DNA from: Lentzea albida
GTDB taxonomy: Bacteria > Actinomycetota > Actinomycetes > Mycobacteriales > Pseudonocardiaceae
Assembly: GCF_900111005.1 (NCBI RefSeq)
Contig: NZ_FOFV01000022.1
Coordinates: 1-64,000, forward strand
Length of the DNA: 64,000 bases
Direction of reading: 5' to 3'
Notes under the pieces: generated by a model
Database searches by the model: none
What the model was told of the DNA's origin: nothing
What the model saw: only the letters and a program-made list of their open reading frames with translations
Shown here: piece by piece, positions 51,167 through 59,525 of the stretch
Layout of the letters: every line of letters begins with the position of its first letter
Position numbering within the stretch: the stretch's first letter is position 1
Position numbers and translations under genes: made by a program

Positions 51167-52368
51167 GCGAGGACCTGCAGCGGGTGGTGGACACGCTCGC
51201 CCGGCAGCTCGGCCGGGCGGTCGCGGTCGACGACGTCCACTTCCGGCTGCTCGCCTACAGCGCGCAGGCCGGTCCGATCGACGACATGCGCGCACGGGTC
51301 GTGCTGACCAGGGAGGCGCCGCCCGAGGCCGTCGCGTGGCTGCGGAAGCTCCGGCTCCAGCGCGCCGACGGACCGGTGCGGCTGCCCACGACCGACGAGT
51401 TCGACCTGCTCCCGCGGGTCGCGATCCCGATCCGGTTCCAGGGCGTCCAGTTCGGCTACCTGTGGCTCATCGACGCTGACGAACCGGTGGACGACGCCGG
51501 GCTGGCCCTCGCCGGTGTCGCGGCCGACGAGGCCGCGGAAGTGCTGTTCCGCGAACGGGCGTTGGGCGAGCTGCACGACGCCCGCGTCGGCGAGTTCCTC
51601 CGCGACCTGATGTCGGACGACCACGTCGCGCGCACCCTCGCCGCGGACGGGCTCGTCGAATCGGGCCTCTTCGCGGCACGCGGGGGTGTCGTCGCCATCG
51701 TCGTCGCGCCACTGCCGGTGGCCGGTCAGGACGTCGACGAGGGCGACCGCCTCGCGCTGGGAGCGGCTCTGCGCGCGGCGGCCCACACGATGCCGTTCCG
51801 CGAGAGCATGTACCTGGTCCGCCCCGGCCACGGGCTGTTCGTCGCCACGCAACGCGCGATGGACCGGGTCCCGCGGCTCGCCGACGAACTGTGCTCGTCG
51901 GCGGTGCAGAGGCTCGGGCGCGCCGACCGGTGGCGGGCCGTCGTCGCCGGCGTGGGCCGCCCGACGGTGCGGCTGACCGACGTCGCCACCTCGTACCAGC
52001 AGGCCCTCGACGCGATCAGGGTCGCCGACGTCATCCCGGTGTTCCGGCCCGTCGCCCGCCACGACGCGCTGGGGATCTACGCGCTGCTGGTCGCCCAGCC
52101 GCGCGAGCAGCTCCGCAGCATGGGGGTCGAGCAGGCGATCACCGCGCTCGTCGACGCCGATCCCGCGCTCCTCGTCACCGCCGAGACCTTCCTCGACCGC
52201 GCGGGCGACTCCCGCGCGGTCGCCGAGCGCCTCAACGTGCACCGCGCGACGATCTACCACCGGCTCCGCCGCATCGAGCAGCTCACCGGCTTCGACCTGA
52301 GCGACGGTGAGCGCCGCCTCGTCCTCCACCTCGGCATCAAGGCGGCGAGACTGCTCGGCGACATCTGA
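51163..52368 (+). CDS. PucR/CdaR-family transcriptional regulator
   Basis: 401 residues. A GAF-like sensory N-terminal half (DDVHFRLLAYSAQAGP, RVAIPIRFQGVQFGYLWLID) is followed by the PucR C-terminal HTH (TAETFLDRAGDSRAVAERLNVHRATIYHRLRRIEQLTGFD). Such activators often respond to amino acids, purines or aromatic compounds. Located just before an M19 dipeptidase gene in the same direction, it may activate it. Start GTG 51163 coupled to a mini-ORF. Confidence 0.9.
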   Translation: MSEDLQRVVDTLARQLGRAVAVDDVHFRLLAYSAQAGPIDDMRARVVLTREAPPEAVAWLRKLRLQRADGPVRLPTTDEFDLLPRVAIPIRFQGVQFGYLWLIDADEPVDDAGLALAGVAADEAAEVLFRERALGELHDARVGEFLRDLMSDDHVARTLAADGLVESGLFAARGGVVAIVVAPLPVAGQDVDEGDRLALGAALRAAAHTMPFRESMYLVRPGHGLFVATQRAMDRVPRLADELCSSAVQRLGRADRWRAVVAGVGRPTVRLTDVATSYQQALDAIRVADVIPVFRPVARHDALGIYALLVAQPREQLRSMGVEQAITALVDADPALLVTAETFLDRAGDSRAVAERLNVHRATIYHRLRRIEQLTGFDLSDGERRLVLHLGIKAARLLGDI

Positions 52369-52383
52369 CGCGACCGATGTCGC
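52358..52383 (+). terminator. Weak hairpin after PucR gene
   Basis: gcgacat / atgtcgc, 7 bp with a 12-nt loop, overlapping the stop. Confidence 0.35.
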
Positions 52384-52438
52384 ACGGATCCGCCGCGGGG
52401 AGCGACGTTTCGCGCGTTCGTGCGGAAGTGGCGGCACC

Positions 52439-52444
52439 TAGACT
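52439..52444 (+). promoter_or_regulatory. -10 box TAGACT before the second M19 gene
   Basis: TAGACT 38 bp before ATG 52483, giving a leader of about 30 nt with AGGA at the ribosome site. Confidence 0.45.
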
Positions 52445-52482
52445 CGACGACCATCTCGGCCCCGCAACCCCACAGGATGACC

Positions 52483-53496
52483 ATGTCTCTGCACCAGGAC
52501 GCCGTGGTGGTGGACTGCCACAACGACCTCATCCTGCTGGTCGACCACTTCGACCAGCGCGCCAAGCCCGGTCACTTCCGGGAGTTCTGGCTCCCCGAGC
52601 TGCGGGCGGGAGGAGTCGACGTCCAGATCCTGCCCATCTGCCTCGAAGAGGCCTTCCAGTCAGAGGGTGGTCTGCGGCGCACGCTGCTGCTCGTCGAGCG
52701 CATCCACCGCCTCGCCGCCGAGCACAGCGAGGACGTCGCGGTCTGCGTGACCGGCGCCGAGATCGACGCGGCCGTCGCCGCCGGCAGGATCGCCCTCGTC
52801 ATCGCGCTGGAGGGAGCGCACGGCATCGGCCAGGACGTCGCGCTTGTCCGCACCCTGCACCGGGTGGGCGTCCGGGTCATCTCCCTCGCCCACTTCGGCC
52901 GCACGTTCCTCGCCGACGGCAGCGGCCTCGACGCGACCTCGCGCAGCCGCCTCACCCCGCAGGGCATCGAGGCGCTGCGGGAGATGGAGGAGCTGGGCAT
53001 CGTCTTCGACATCAGCCACCTCGGCCTCGGCGGCGTCGACCACGTGCTGGAACTCGCCACCAGGCCGTTCCTCGCGACCCACTCGGCCTGCCTCGGCATC
53101 ACCGACATCCACCGCAACCTCCACGACGACCACATCAAGCAGATCGCCGACCTCGGCGGCGTCATCGGCGTGGCGGCGGCCGTCCCGTTCTTCATCGACG
53201 CCCAGAACCCCACGGCCGACCGCGTCGCCGACCACGTCGAGCGGATCGCCGAGGTGGCGGGCATCGACCACGTCGGCCTCGGTCCCGACTTCATCGACGA
53301 CTACTACCAGCAGGTCTACGGCGGCTGGATGCTCCCGCCGGGCTTCGAGGCCACGACCGCGCACGCCGAGGTCTCCCGCCCGTCGGACCTGCCGAAGATC
53401 ACCGACGCGCTGGTGAGGCGCGGGTTCGCGGAGGCAGACATCCGCAAGGTGCTGGGCGAGAACGTGCTGCGGGTCCTGCGGGAGGTCATGGTCTGA
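52483..53496 (+). CDS. Membrane-dipeptidase (M19) family hydrolase, second copy
   Basis: 337 residues, cytoplasmic. Here the metal site is canonical: DCHNDL (His-x-Asp), ALEGAHGIG (bridging Glu), DISHLGLGG and THSACLGI (His), VGLGPDFIDDYY (Asp), and VLGENVLRVL at the end. Probably a zinc dipeptidase. AGGA before ATG 52483 is better placed than before ATG 52477. It is only distantly similar to the copy at 10860. The PucR gene upstream likely controls it. Confidence 0.92.
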   Translation: MSLHQDAVVVDCHNDLILLVDHFDQRAKPGHFREFWLPELRAGGVDVQILPICLEEAFQSEGGLRRTLLLVERIHRLAAEHSEDVAVCVTGAEIDAAVAAGRIALVIALEGAHGIGQDVALVRTLHRVGVRVISLAHFGRTFLADGSGLDATSRSRLTPQGIEALREMEELGIVFDISHLGLGGVDHVLELATRPFLATHSACLGITDIHRNLHDDHIKQIADLGGVIGVAAAVPFFIDAQNPTADRVADHVERIAEVAGIDHVGLGPDFIDDYYQQVYGGWMLPPGFEATTAHAEVSRPSDLPKITDALVRRGFAEADIRKVLGENVLRVLREVMV

Positions 53497-53549
53497 GCAC
53501 TTCCGGCACCCCGTGTTTTCGTCCCAGAGCGGGCGGGTACCGCTCGCGC

Positions 53550-53879
53550 ATGAGCCGAACTCGTTGTCACGCAGCAGGTGTCGAAGTGACGCTGCGGTCC
53601 AAGCCGATGGTCCTCGACTTCGCCGGCGAGTACGACGACGCGGGTCTGCGGCTGGTCGCCGAGCTGCCGGACGCGGGTGGTGCCGAGGACGGCGGGACCG
53701 TCGTGCTGGAGCGGGACGCGGCCACGGTGACCCAGCCCGGCGGTGAGATCCGCCTGGCCGCACGGGAACCGCTGTGCGTCGGAGGTGACCCGGCGGACGT
53801 CGAGTTCGTGCTGCCGGAGAGCCCGGAGTCGACGGTGCTCACCGTGCGCGGACTCGTCGTGCGGGCGGAGGACGCCTGA
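53550..53879 (+). CDS. Small protein of unknown function
   Basis: 109 residues from ATG 53550, or 97 from GTG 53586, which has AGCAGG upstream. Beta-rich and acidic: VTLRSKPMVLDFAGEYDDAG, GTVVLERDAATVTQPGGEI, VEFVLPESPESTVLTVRG. No signal peptide or known motif. Confidence 0.5.
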   Translation: MSRTRCHAAGVEVTLRSKPMVLDFAGEYDDAGLRLVAELPDAGGAEDGGTVVLERDAATVTQPGGEIRLAAREPLCVGGDPADVEFVLPESPESTVLTVRGLVVRAEDA

Positions 53880-53900
53880 CAGGCGAGGCCTGCCAGGCGT
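53872..53900. terminator. Bidirectional hairpin terminator
   Basis: acgcctgacagg / cctgccaggcgt, 12 bp with one mismatch and loop cgagg, overlapping the stop of the + gene and facing the 59-residue minus-strand gene. Confidence 0.75.
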
Positions 53901-53919
53901 GAGGAATCCTTCCAGCACC

Positions 53920-54099
53920 TTACGGAGCGGGATCCATCCCGCCGTCCCCACCGCGTCCGTCCGGTTCGGACTCGTCGCGTCCCCGGTGCGGCCCGCCCGG
54001 GTTCTCGTCGGCCAGGGTGGGACGCGTGTGCTCGGCACCGATGTCCGCGTCCTCCAGTTCGCTCTCCGCCGTCACGCGGTCGGGCTCGGGCGTCGTCAT
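53920..54099 (-). CDS. Small acidic, disordered protein (59 residues)
   Basis: ATG 54099 overlaps the stop of the upstream gene (ATGA), giving a 59-residue product rich in Asp, Glu, Gly and Pro (MTTPEPDRVTAESELEDADI; end GGDGGMDPAP) and ending in TAA before a hairpin. Probably unstructured. Coupling to the gene at 54096-54413 suggests joint function; no family recognised. Confidence 0.65.
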   Translation of the reverse strand: MTTPEPDRVTAESELEDADIGAEHTRPTLADENPGGPHRGRDESEPDGRGGDGGMDPAP

Positions 54100-54413
54100 C
54101 GCCGCTCCTCCTGCCAGTCGTGGTGCGTGTCGAACGCCCCGGCGAGCAGCCGCAGCACCGTGTCGTCGTCCGTCTGCTCGACCTCGCTCCTCAGCTGGCC
54201 CACCTTCTCGGGGAACGGCACGAGTTCCCGCTCGTCGGCCGCCTGGGCCGGGCCGGGCAGCAGCAGGAGTCCCGCGCCGTCGTCGGTGCGGGTGATGCGC
54301 AGCCTCCCGCGGCGCTCCGCGTCGTCGAGCAACGGGAGCTCCTCGCCGGCCAGACGTCGTTCGTCCTCGTCGAGCCGGTCGAGGACGAACCTCCGCAGTT
54401 CATCGGTGTCCAT
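54096..54413 (-). CDS. Small charged protein of unknown function
   Basis: 105 residues, rich in Asp/Glu/Arg, mostly helical (MDTDELRRFVLDRLDEDERR, EKVGQLRSEVEQTDDDTVL). No membrane segment. Operon with the 59-residue protein. Function not recognised; such pairs may be regulators or partners of unknown targets. Confidence 0.65.
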   Translation of the reverse strand: MDTDELRRFVLDRLDEDERRLAGEELPLLDDAERRGRLRITRTDDGAGLLLLPGPAQAADERELVPFPEKVGQLRSEVEQTDDDTVLRLLAGAFDTHHDWQEERR

Positions 54414-54452
54414 GACACCGGGGTATCCGGCCCGCGGCCGGGTACGCCTGCG

Positions 54453-55502
54453 TCACGCCGGCGATCCGGTGACGCGGAACAGCGTGGTGTAGAGGGTCAG
54501 GCCGGGTCCGAACGCCATCGCCACCACCGGATCACCCGGCCGCAGCGCGGTGTCGCGCAGCACCTCGTCGAGGACCATCAGGACCGTGGCCGACGAACAG
54601 TTGCCGTGCTCGCGCAGCACGTGCCGCGACGGCTCCAGGGCCTCCGCCCGCAGGCCGAGCTCGTGCTGCACGGTGTCGAGGATGCGCGGGCCGCCGGGGT
54701 GCACGGCCCACCCGCGCACCTGCGGCACGGTGAGGCCGTGCTCGCCCAGCAGGCGCTCGACGGCGTCCCGGACGTGCTTGCCCAGCACCTCGGGCACCTG
54801 CGGCGACAGCGTCATCCGGAAGCCGTGGTCGGTCACCGTCCACGTCATGTGGTCCGCTGTGGACGGATCGGTGACCGCGCCCGTGGCGACGACCTCCAGC
54901 CTGCCCGGCTCCGGCCGGACGACGAGCGCGGTGGCCGCGTCCCCGAACAGCGCGTGCGACACGATCTGGCCTGCGTCCATTGTGGACTCCTGTGCGTGCA
55001 GCGAGGTGAGCTCCAGGCACAGCAGGACGGCCGGACGGCGGTGCGCGCGGACGTGGTCGGCGACGGTGGCCAGTGCGGGAAGCGCGGCGTAGCACCCCAT
55101 GTGGCCCACCTGCAGCCTTTGTGCGTCCTCGGCCAGTTCCAGGGACGCCGCCAGCTGCACGTCGAGCCCCGGCGCCGTGTACCCGGTGCAGGACACGACG
55201 GTCAGCTGGCCGACGTCCGCCGGTTCCAGGCCGGCGGAGGACAGCGCCGAAACGACGGCTTCATGGCCCAACGGCCGCGCGAAGAGGTTGTAGAACTGCA
55301 TCCGCTCCCCGGTCGTGCACTCCGACAGGTCGAAGTCGAGCGGGCTGACCACGGCGTGCCGCCGCCGCACCCCGGCCGCCGCGAAGATCCGCTCGGCGGC
55401 CCTGCTCTCCTGCAACAGAGGGCGGAAGTGCTCTTCCCACAACGTCTTCTGCTCGACGACCGGGGGCAGGGCGGTGCCGATCGCGGCGATGTGCGCGGTC
55501 AC
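54453..55502 (-). CDS. Type III polyketide synthase
   Basis: 349 residues, chalcone-synthase superfamily. Catalytic triad Cys137 (GHMGCYAAL), His268 (AVHPGGPRIL) and Asn301 (HGNCSSATV), with the His-Asn spacing of 33 as in plant CHS, and the C-terminal GFGPG-like loop (AMAFGPGLTL). It condenses malonyl-CoA units on an acyl starter to resorcinols, pyrones or naphthalenes. GTG start overlapping the acyl-CoA dehydrogenase stop. With the methyltransferase and the divergent UbiA gene it likely makes a prenylated, methylated phenolic lipid or quinone. Confidence 0.93.
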   Translation of the reverse strand: MTAHIAAIGTALPPVVEQKTLWEEHFRPLLQESRAAERIFAAAGVRRRHAVVSPLDFDLSECTTGERMQFYNLFARPLGHEAVVSALSSAGLEPADVGQLTVVSCTGYTAPGLDVQLAASLELAEDAQRLQVGHMGCYAALPALATVADHVRAHRRPAVLLCLELTSLHAQESTMDAGQIVSHALFGDAATALVVRPEPGRLEVVATGAVTDPSTADHMTWTVTDHGFRMTLSPQVPEVLGKHVRDAVERLLGEHGLTVPQVRGWAVHPGGPRILDTVQHELGLRAEALEPSRHVLREHGNCSSATVLMVLDEVLRDTALRPGDPVVAMAFGPGLTLYTTLFRVTGSPA

Positions 55503-56641
55503 CAGCGGGCCTGCCCGTCGGGGTCCTCGCCCAGCGCGGCGGCGCCGAGCCAGTCCGCGCACACGTCGGACGTGGCGGGCTGCAGCGCGCCGCACCGCGC
55601 GTCGCGGTAGAGCCGTTCCAGCGGATGACCCCGCCGGGTGGCCGAGGCCCCCGCCGCCTCCAGCACGGAGAACGCGACCTGCGCGGCCGTGTCCCCGGCG
55701 ATCAGCTTGGCCCGCCACACCCAGCGGTTCGTCTCGGGGCTGCCGGGGTCGCCGGTCACGCGCCGGGCGGCCTCGCGGACCACGAGCTCGGCCGCGGCCA
55801 CCTGCACGTCGGCGCGGCCGAGGCGAGCGCGGACCATCGGGAGGGTGTGCAGCCCGCGCTCGGTCAGGTGCCGCACGCCGTGGTGCAGCACGGAGCGGGC
55901 GACACCGACGTAGACGGCGGCGTAGGAGGCGACCAGCCACTGGGGCATCACCTGCGCCAGCAGCAGCGCGGCACCCTCGATGCCGCCCACGAGCGCGTCC
56001 TCGCCCACCTCGACGTCGAGGTGCAGGTCGTGGCTCCCGGTCGCGCGCATGCCGAGCGAGTCCCAGGTCTGCTGGACGTCCACGCCCGGACCGGCCGGGA
56101 CGAGGAAGTACGAGATCTTCGGCTCCTCCGACCCGCTGTCCCGCGCGGCGACGAGGTACGCGTCCGCGTGCCCGGCGCCGGAGACGAACGTCTTGGAGCC
56201 GGTGACGCGGAAGCCGGAACCCGTGCGCTCGTAGGCGGTCCGCACTTGGGACAGCCGGGACCCGGCACCTCGTTCGCTCATCGCCACGGCGTAGAGGGCG
56301 CCTTCCGCCGCGGCCTTCAGCACGCGGTCGCGGAAGGCGAAGAAGCTCTCGGCGCCGCCGAACTGCCGCACCAGCTCGTCCGGGGTCTGGGCGAGGGCCC
56401 CGGTGACGGACGCGTGCATGTTGAAGATCAACGCGGTCGCCCCCGCGCCACTGCCGAGCTCGATCGCCACGTCGGTGTACTCGGCGAACGACGCACCGGA
56501 CCCGCCCAGGTGCCGCGGCGTCATCAGGCCGAGCAGTCCGGCCTCGCGCAGGTCGTCGAAGTCCTCCTGCGGGAAGTCACCGGAGGCGTCGTACCGCGCA
56601 GCCCGGCTGGACAGGCGTTCGGCGAGGGGGTGGAGGTCCAA
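55499..56641 (-). CDS. Acyl-CoA dehydrogenase family protein
   Basis: 380 residues. N-terminal helical domain (FPQEDFDDLREAGLLGLMTP), middle beta domain (YAVAMSERGAGSRLSQVRTA, TGSKTFVSGAGHADAYLVA, DSLGMRATGSHDLHLDVEV) and C-terminal helices (RRGHPLERLYRDARCGALQ). Probably FAD-dependent, either desaturating an acyl starter or acting as a flavin monooxygenase on the PKS product. TTG 56641 seems to be the start, 4 bp after the methyltransferase stop, with AAGGGATG upstream. Confidence 0.88.
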   Translation of the reverse strand: MDLHPLAERLSSRAARYDASGDFPQEDFDDLREAGLLGLMTPRHLGGSGASFAEYTDVAIELGSGAGATALIFNMHASVTGALAQTPDELVRQFGGAESFFAFRDRVLKAAAEGALYAVAMSERGAGSRLSQVRTAYERTGSGFRVTGSKTFVSGAGHADAYLVAARDSGSEEPKISYFLVPAGPGVDVQQTWDSLGMRATGSHDLHLDVEVGEDALVGGIEGAALLLAQVMPQWLVASYAAVYVGVARSVLHHGVRHLTERGLHTLPMVRARLGRADVQVAAAELVVREAARRVTGDPGSPETNRWVWRAKLIAGDTAAQVAFSVLEAAGASATRRGHPLERLYRDARCGALQPATSDVCADWLGAAALGEDPDGQARW

Positions 56642-56644
56642 GGC

Positions 56645-57406
56645 TCATCCCTTCTTGCGGCCCGCGCCCTGGAAGAGCACGGCCGTGGTCGTGGTCGGGA
56701 CCATGCGGACGGGGGTTCCGCGGCGCACCGGCCACGTGAGCAGGTCGAGCAGTGCCGGGCGGATACCCCGCAGCCGCAGGCGCACACCGCGCCGGGCGCA
56801 TTCGCCGACCAGGAGCGCGCGGTCGACGAGCAAGGCGGGGTCGTGCACGCCGCGCGGTGCCAGACCGGCGCGTTCCGCCAGGCCGATCGCCACCAGGCGG
56901 CACAGGGCGGTGTCGGCCAGCGAGTCCAGCACCAGCAGGCCGCCCGGCCGCAGCAGACGGCAGGCTTCGGCGACCGCGCCCGCGAGGTCGTGGACGTGCT
57001 CGAAGATCTCGCCGGCGACGACGACGTCCGCGCACCCGCTGGGCAGCGGCACGGCGAGCACGTCGGCGCAGATCGGTTCGACGCCGTGCGCCCGTGCCTG
57101 CCGCAGAGCGGACTCCGAGCGGTCGACGCCGAGGTGCCGGTAGCCGGTGACGTGCGGTGCGAGCAGGCCCGCCCCGCAGCCCAGGTCGACCAGGACGGCT
57201 CCCGGCCGTGCCTCGGGGACCAGCCGGGCGCGGGCGGCGGCGAGCCAGTGCAGCACGGCGAACGCTCCGCGCGGCTGCCACCACTGGCCGGCGAGCCTCT
57301 CGTACAGTTCGGGGTCGTTGGGCTCAAGATCGTTCTGCGTGATCCGCCGCGACTGGCAGACTGGAATCCCATGGGCCGCACCGAAGCTCTCGCCCGTTCC
57401 TGTCAT
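56645..57406 (-). CDS. Class I SAM-dependent methyltransferase (UbiG-like)
   Basis: About 253 residues if started at ATG 57406. The core has VLVDLGCGAGLLAPHVTGY (motif I), LGVDRSES, ADVLAVPLPSGCADVVVAG and LRPGGLLVLDSL (post-I, motif III), with NDPELYERLAGQWWQPRGAF before, as in UbiG O-methyltransferases. No ATG, GTG or TTG exists in frame between the conserved part and 57406, so the coding region either overlaps the divergent UbiA start by 36 bp or uses a rare start codon. First gene of the PKS operon; likely methylates the phenolic product. Confidence 0.85.
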   Translation of the reverse strand: MTGTGESFGAAHGIPVCQSRRITQNDLEPNDPELYERLAGQWWQPRGAFAVLHWLAAARARLVPEARPGAVLVDLGCGAGLLAPHVTGYRHLGVDRSESALRQARAHGVEPICADVLAVPLPSGCADVVVAGEIFEHVHDLAGAVAEACRLLRPGGLLVLDSLADTALCRLVAIGLAERAGLAPRGVHDPALLVDRALLVGECARRGVRLRLRGIRPALLDLLTWPVRRGTPVRMVPTTTTAVLFQGAGRKKG

Positions 57407-58195
57407 CCGTTGCCTGCTCTCGCGGTCACCGCGGTCGCCACGGCTCTCGCCATGACCACCGGCAGGTCGCCGGGCGGTCTGGTGGCCGTCGCCGCCGCGG
57501 TGCTGGCGGGTCAGCTGTCCGTGGGATGGCTCAACGACCTGCTGGACGCGGACAGGGACGCGCGCGTCGGCCGTCGTGACAAGCCGGTCGCGTCCGGTGC
57601 CGTGTCCAGGCGACTGGTTCTCGTCGTCACGATCGTCGCGGCTGTCGCAGCGGTCCTGCTGTCGCTGCTGTCCGGTGTGGACGCCACGCTCGTGCACGTC
57701 GTGATGCTGCTTTCCGCGTGGGCCTATGACTTCGGTGTGAAGGCGACGGTGTTCTCCGTCGTGCCGTACGCGGTCTCGTTCGGGTTGTTGCCCGCGTTCG
57801 TCACGCTCGGCGGTCCGGGCGGTCACTGGGCACCGGCCTGGCTCGTCGTGGCCGCGGCCGTGCTCGGCAGTGCCGCGCACTTCGCCAACGTCCTGCCGGA
57901 CCTGGAGGACGACGCCGCCACCGGGGTGCGCGGACTGCCGCACCGCCTCGGCGGGGCCGCCAGCGCGGGCGTGGCATCCGCGCTGGCGGTGATCACCGGA
58001 CTGGTCCTGGCCTTCGGCCCGCCGGGTCCCGTCACGACGGCGGGACTGGTGGCGGTGCCGTTGTCGGTCGTGGTCCTCGTGATCGGCAGGATCCGCGGCC
58101 GCGAGGCCGGATCACGGGCGAACTTCAACGCGTTGCTCGTCGTGGCACTCGTCGACGTCGCCCTGCTGATCATCACCGGGGGAGCTGCGCTCTAG
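57371..58195 (+). CDS. UbiA-family prenyltransferase
   Basis: 274 residues, about eight membrane helices. Both Asp-rich motifs are present: NDLLDADRDARVG after helix 2 and NVLPDLEDDAATG in the second half. UbiA enzymes transfer a prenyl chain to an aromatic ring at the membrane. ATG 57371 keeps helix 1 (PALAVTAVATALAMT). Divergent from the PKS operon; its stop overlaps that of the convergent DUF4383 gene in a shared CTAG. Substrate is probably the type III PKS product (inference). Confidence 0.9.
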   Translation: MGRTEALARSCHPLPALAVTAVATALAMTTGRSPGGLVAVAAAVLAGQLSVGWLNDLLDADRDARVGRRDKPVASGAVSRRLVLVVTIVAAVAAVLLSLLSGVDATLVHVVMLLSAWAYDFGVKATVFSVVPYAVSFGLLPAFVTLGGPGGHWAPAWLVVAAAVLGSAAHFANVLPDLEDDAATGVRGLPHRLGGAASAGVASALAVITGLVLAFGPPGPVTTAGLVAVPLSVVVLVIGRIRGREAGSRANFNALLVVALVDVALLIITGGAAL

Positions 58196-58641
58196 ACGTG
58201 CCGGTTGCGGTTGCGCGCGCCGCGTCCGAGCGCGAACCCGAGTCCGGCCATGCCGACCGCGAGCAGCAGGTGCAGCCAGTTGTCCGCGGTGTTGAGCGGC
58301 ACGAAGTTCGCGTCGCTGTCGTGGTCGATCACCAGGCCGTACAGCCACAGCAGCAGGTAGACGATGCCACCGCCGACCAGGTACCGGTACGCGCCCTGCG
58401 CCGTGCGGGACATGAGGAACCCGACGACGCCGAACGCCAGGTGCACGATGTTGTGCAGGATCGACACCATGAAGATGCCCAGCAACATCGCCTGCGACTC
58501 GTGGCCTGCGAACATCAGGGTGTCGTAGTTCGTCGTGAGGCCGGGGATGAAGCCGGCGACGCCGACGAGGACGAACACGATGCTGACCGCCAGTGCCGCC
58601 TTCTGCACGGGTGTCCGCACCGCGTGATCGGTCCGGGACAT
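58192..58641 (-). CDS. DUF4383 membrane protein
   Basis: 149 residues, four membrane helices (AALAVSIVFVLVGVAGFIPG; AMLLGIFMVSILHNIVHLAF; YRYLVGGGIVYLLLWLYGLV; WLHLLLAVGMAGLGFALGRG), matching the actinobacterial DUF4383 layout. Function unknown. TGGAG lies before ATG 58641. Confidence 0.88.
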   Translation of the reverse strand: MSRTDHAVRTPVQKAALAVSIVFVLVGVAGFIPGLTTNYDTLMFAGHESQAMLLGIFMVSILHNIVHLAFGVVGFLMSRTAQGAYRYLVGGGIVYLLLWLYGLVIDHDSDANFVPLNTADNWLHLLLAVGMAGLGFALGRGARNRNRHV

Positions 58642-58740
58642 GAGAACTCCAGGTGGGGAGCAGGGTCTCGCTTCGGTCGTGCCCGGCTACCCGAGCCGTT
58701 GCCGGACAAACGGGCGCCGCGGCACGACGTCGGCGAGCGG

Positions 58741-58983
58741 TCAGCTGACGGCGGGTCCGGAATCACCCGAGCCCGAGAGGTCCTTCAGGTACTCGTGGCA
58801 CTGCTTGGCCCTCGCCGAGTCCTCCTCCATGACGCGGCGGAAGAAGTCGGCGATGTCCTGACGGCCGGCGTTGTCGGCGTCGCGGACGTACTGGCCGTAG
58901 TCGTGGCCCGCCTTGAGCGCGTGGTACTGCACGGAGATCAGGTCGTAGCTGACGTCGTCGAAGCCGGTTTCACCCGTGGCCAT
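58741..58983 (-). CDS. Small helical protein, possibly ferritin-like
   Basis: 80 residues, two long helices: VSYDLISVQYHALKAGHDYG and AGRQDIADFFRRVMEEDSAR, then KQCHEYLKDL. The pattern of Tyr, His, Glu and Asp resembles small rubrerythrin-type domains, but the metal ligands are not complete. Strong ribosome site GGGAGG before ATG 58983. Alone between DUF4383 and the divergent gene at 59115. Confidence 0.75.
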   Translation of the reverse strand: MATGETGFDDVSYDLISVQYHALKAGHDYGQYVRDADNAGRQDIADFFRRVMEEDSARAKQCHEYLKDLSGSGDSGPAVS

Positions 58984-59114
58984 CGCTTACCTCCCTGGTG
59001 TGTCGGTAGTGGGGTCATACCCGTGCGAATCTGGTCCAACCGATCTCGTGGCATCCGGTTTTCCCGCTCGGGCAGGGGTATCCACGGCCCTCGTGCGCCT
59101 AGAGAGGGCGGATC

Positions 59115-59525
59115 ATGAACACAGCAGGCAAGGCTTTGCTGGCAGCGGGTGCGGCGACCGCCGCGGTGGTGGCCAGGCGGCGGCGACGCGCGGGAGCAGG
59201 CCGATCGGGCGGGCAGTGGCTCGTCGTGACGGTGAACCGCGCACCGCAGGAGGTGCAGGCCGCGCTGCCGCAGGAGCTGGCGCGGTTGCGGGAAGAGGTC
59301 GAACTCCAGATCACCCCCGCCTCGGGGGACAAGGGCACCGAACTGAGGGCCAAGCCCGCCGCCGGGGCGTCGGCGCACGACGTCCGGGTGGCGTTGCGCC
59401 GGGCCAAGTCGGTGCTGGAAGCCGGCGAGGTGGTGCGGGCCGACACCGCGCCCACCCATCCCGGACCGATGGGCAAGGCGCTGCAGCTCGTGACGAGCCG
59501 TGCGGCAGGAGGAGGCAGGCTGTGA
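59115..59525 (+). CDS. Small membrane-anchored protein of unknown function
   Basis: 136 residues. A short hydrophobic N terminus (ALLAAGAATAAVVA) followed by an arginine patch suggests a membrane anchor. The rest is an alpha/beta domain (GGQWLVVTVNRAPQEVQAAL, LRAKPAAGASAHDVRVALRR) resembling coenzyme-binding SRPBCC-like folds. GAGGG precedes ATG. Its stop overlaps the alcohol dehydrogenase start (GTGA). Confidence 0.75.
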   Translation: MNTAGKALLAAGAATAAVVARRRRRAGAGRSGGQWLVVTVNRAPQEVQAALPQELARLREEVELQITPASGDKGTELRAKPAAGASAHDVRVALRRAKSVLEAGEVVRADTAPTHPGPMGKALQLVTSRAAGGGRL

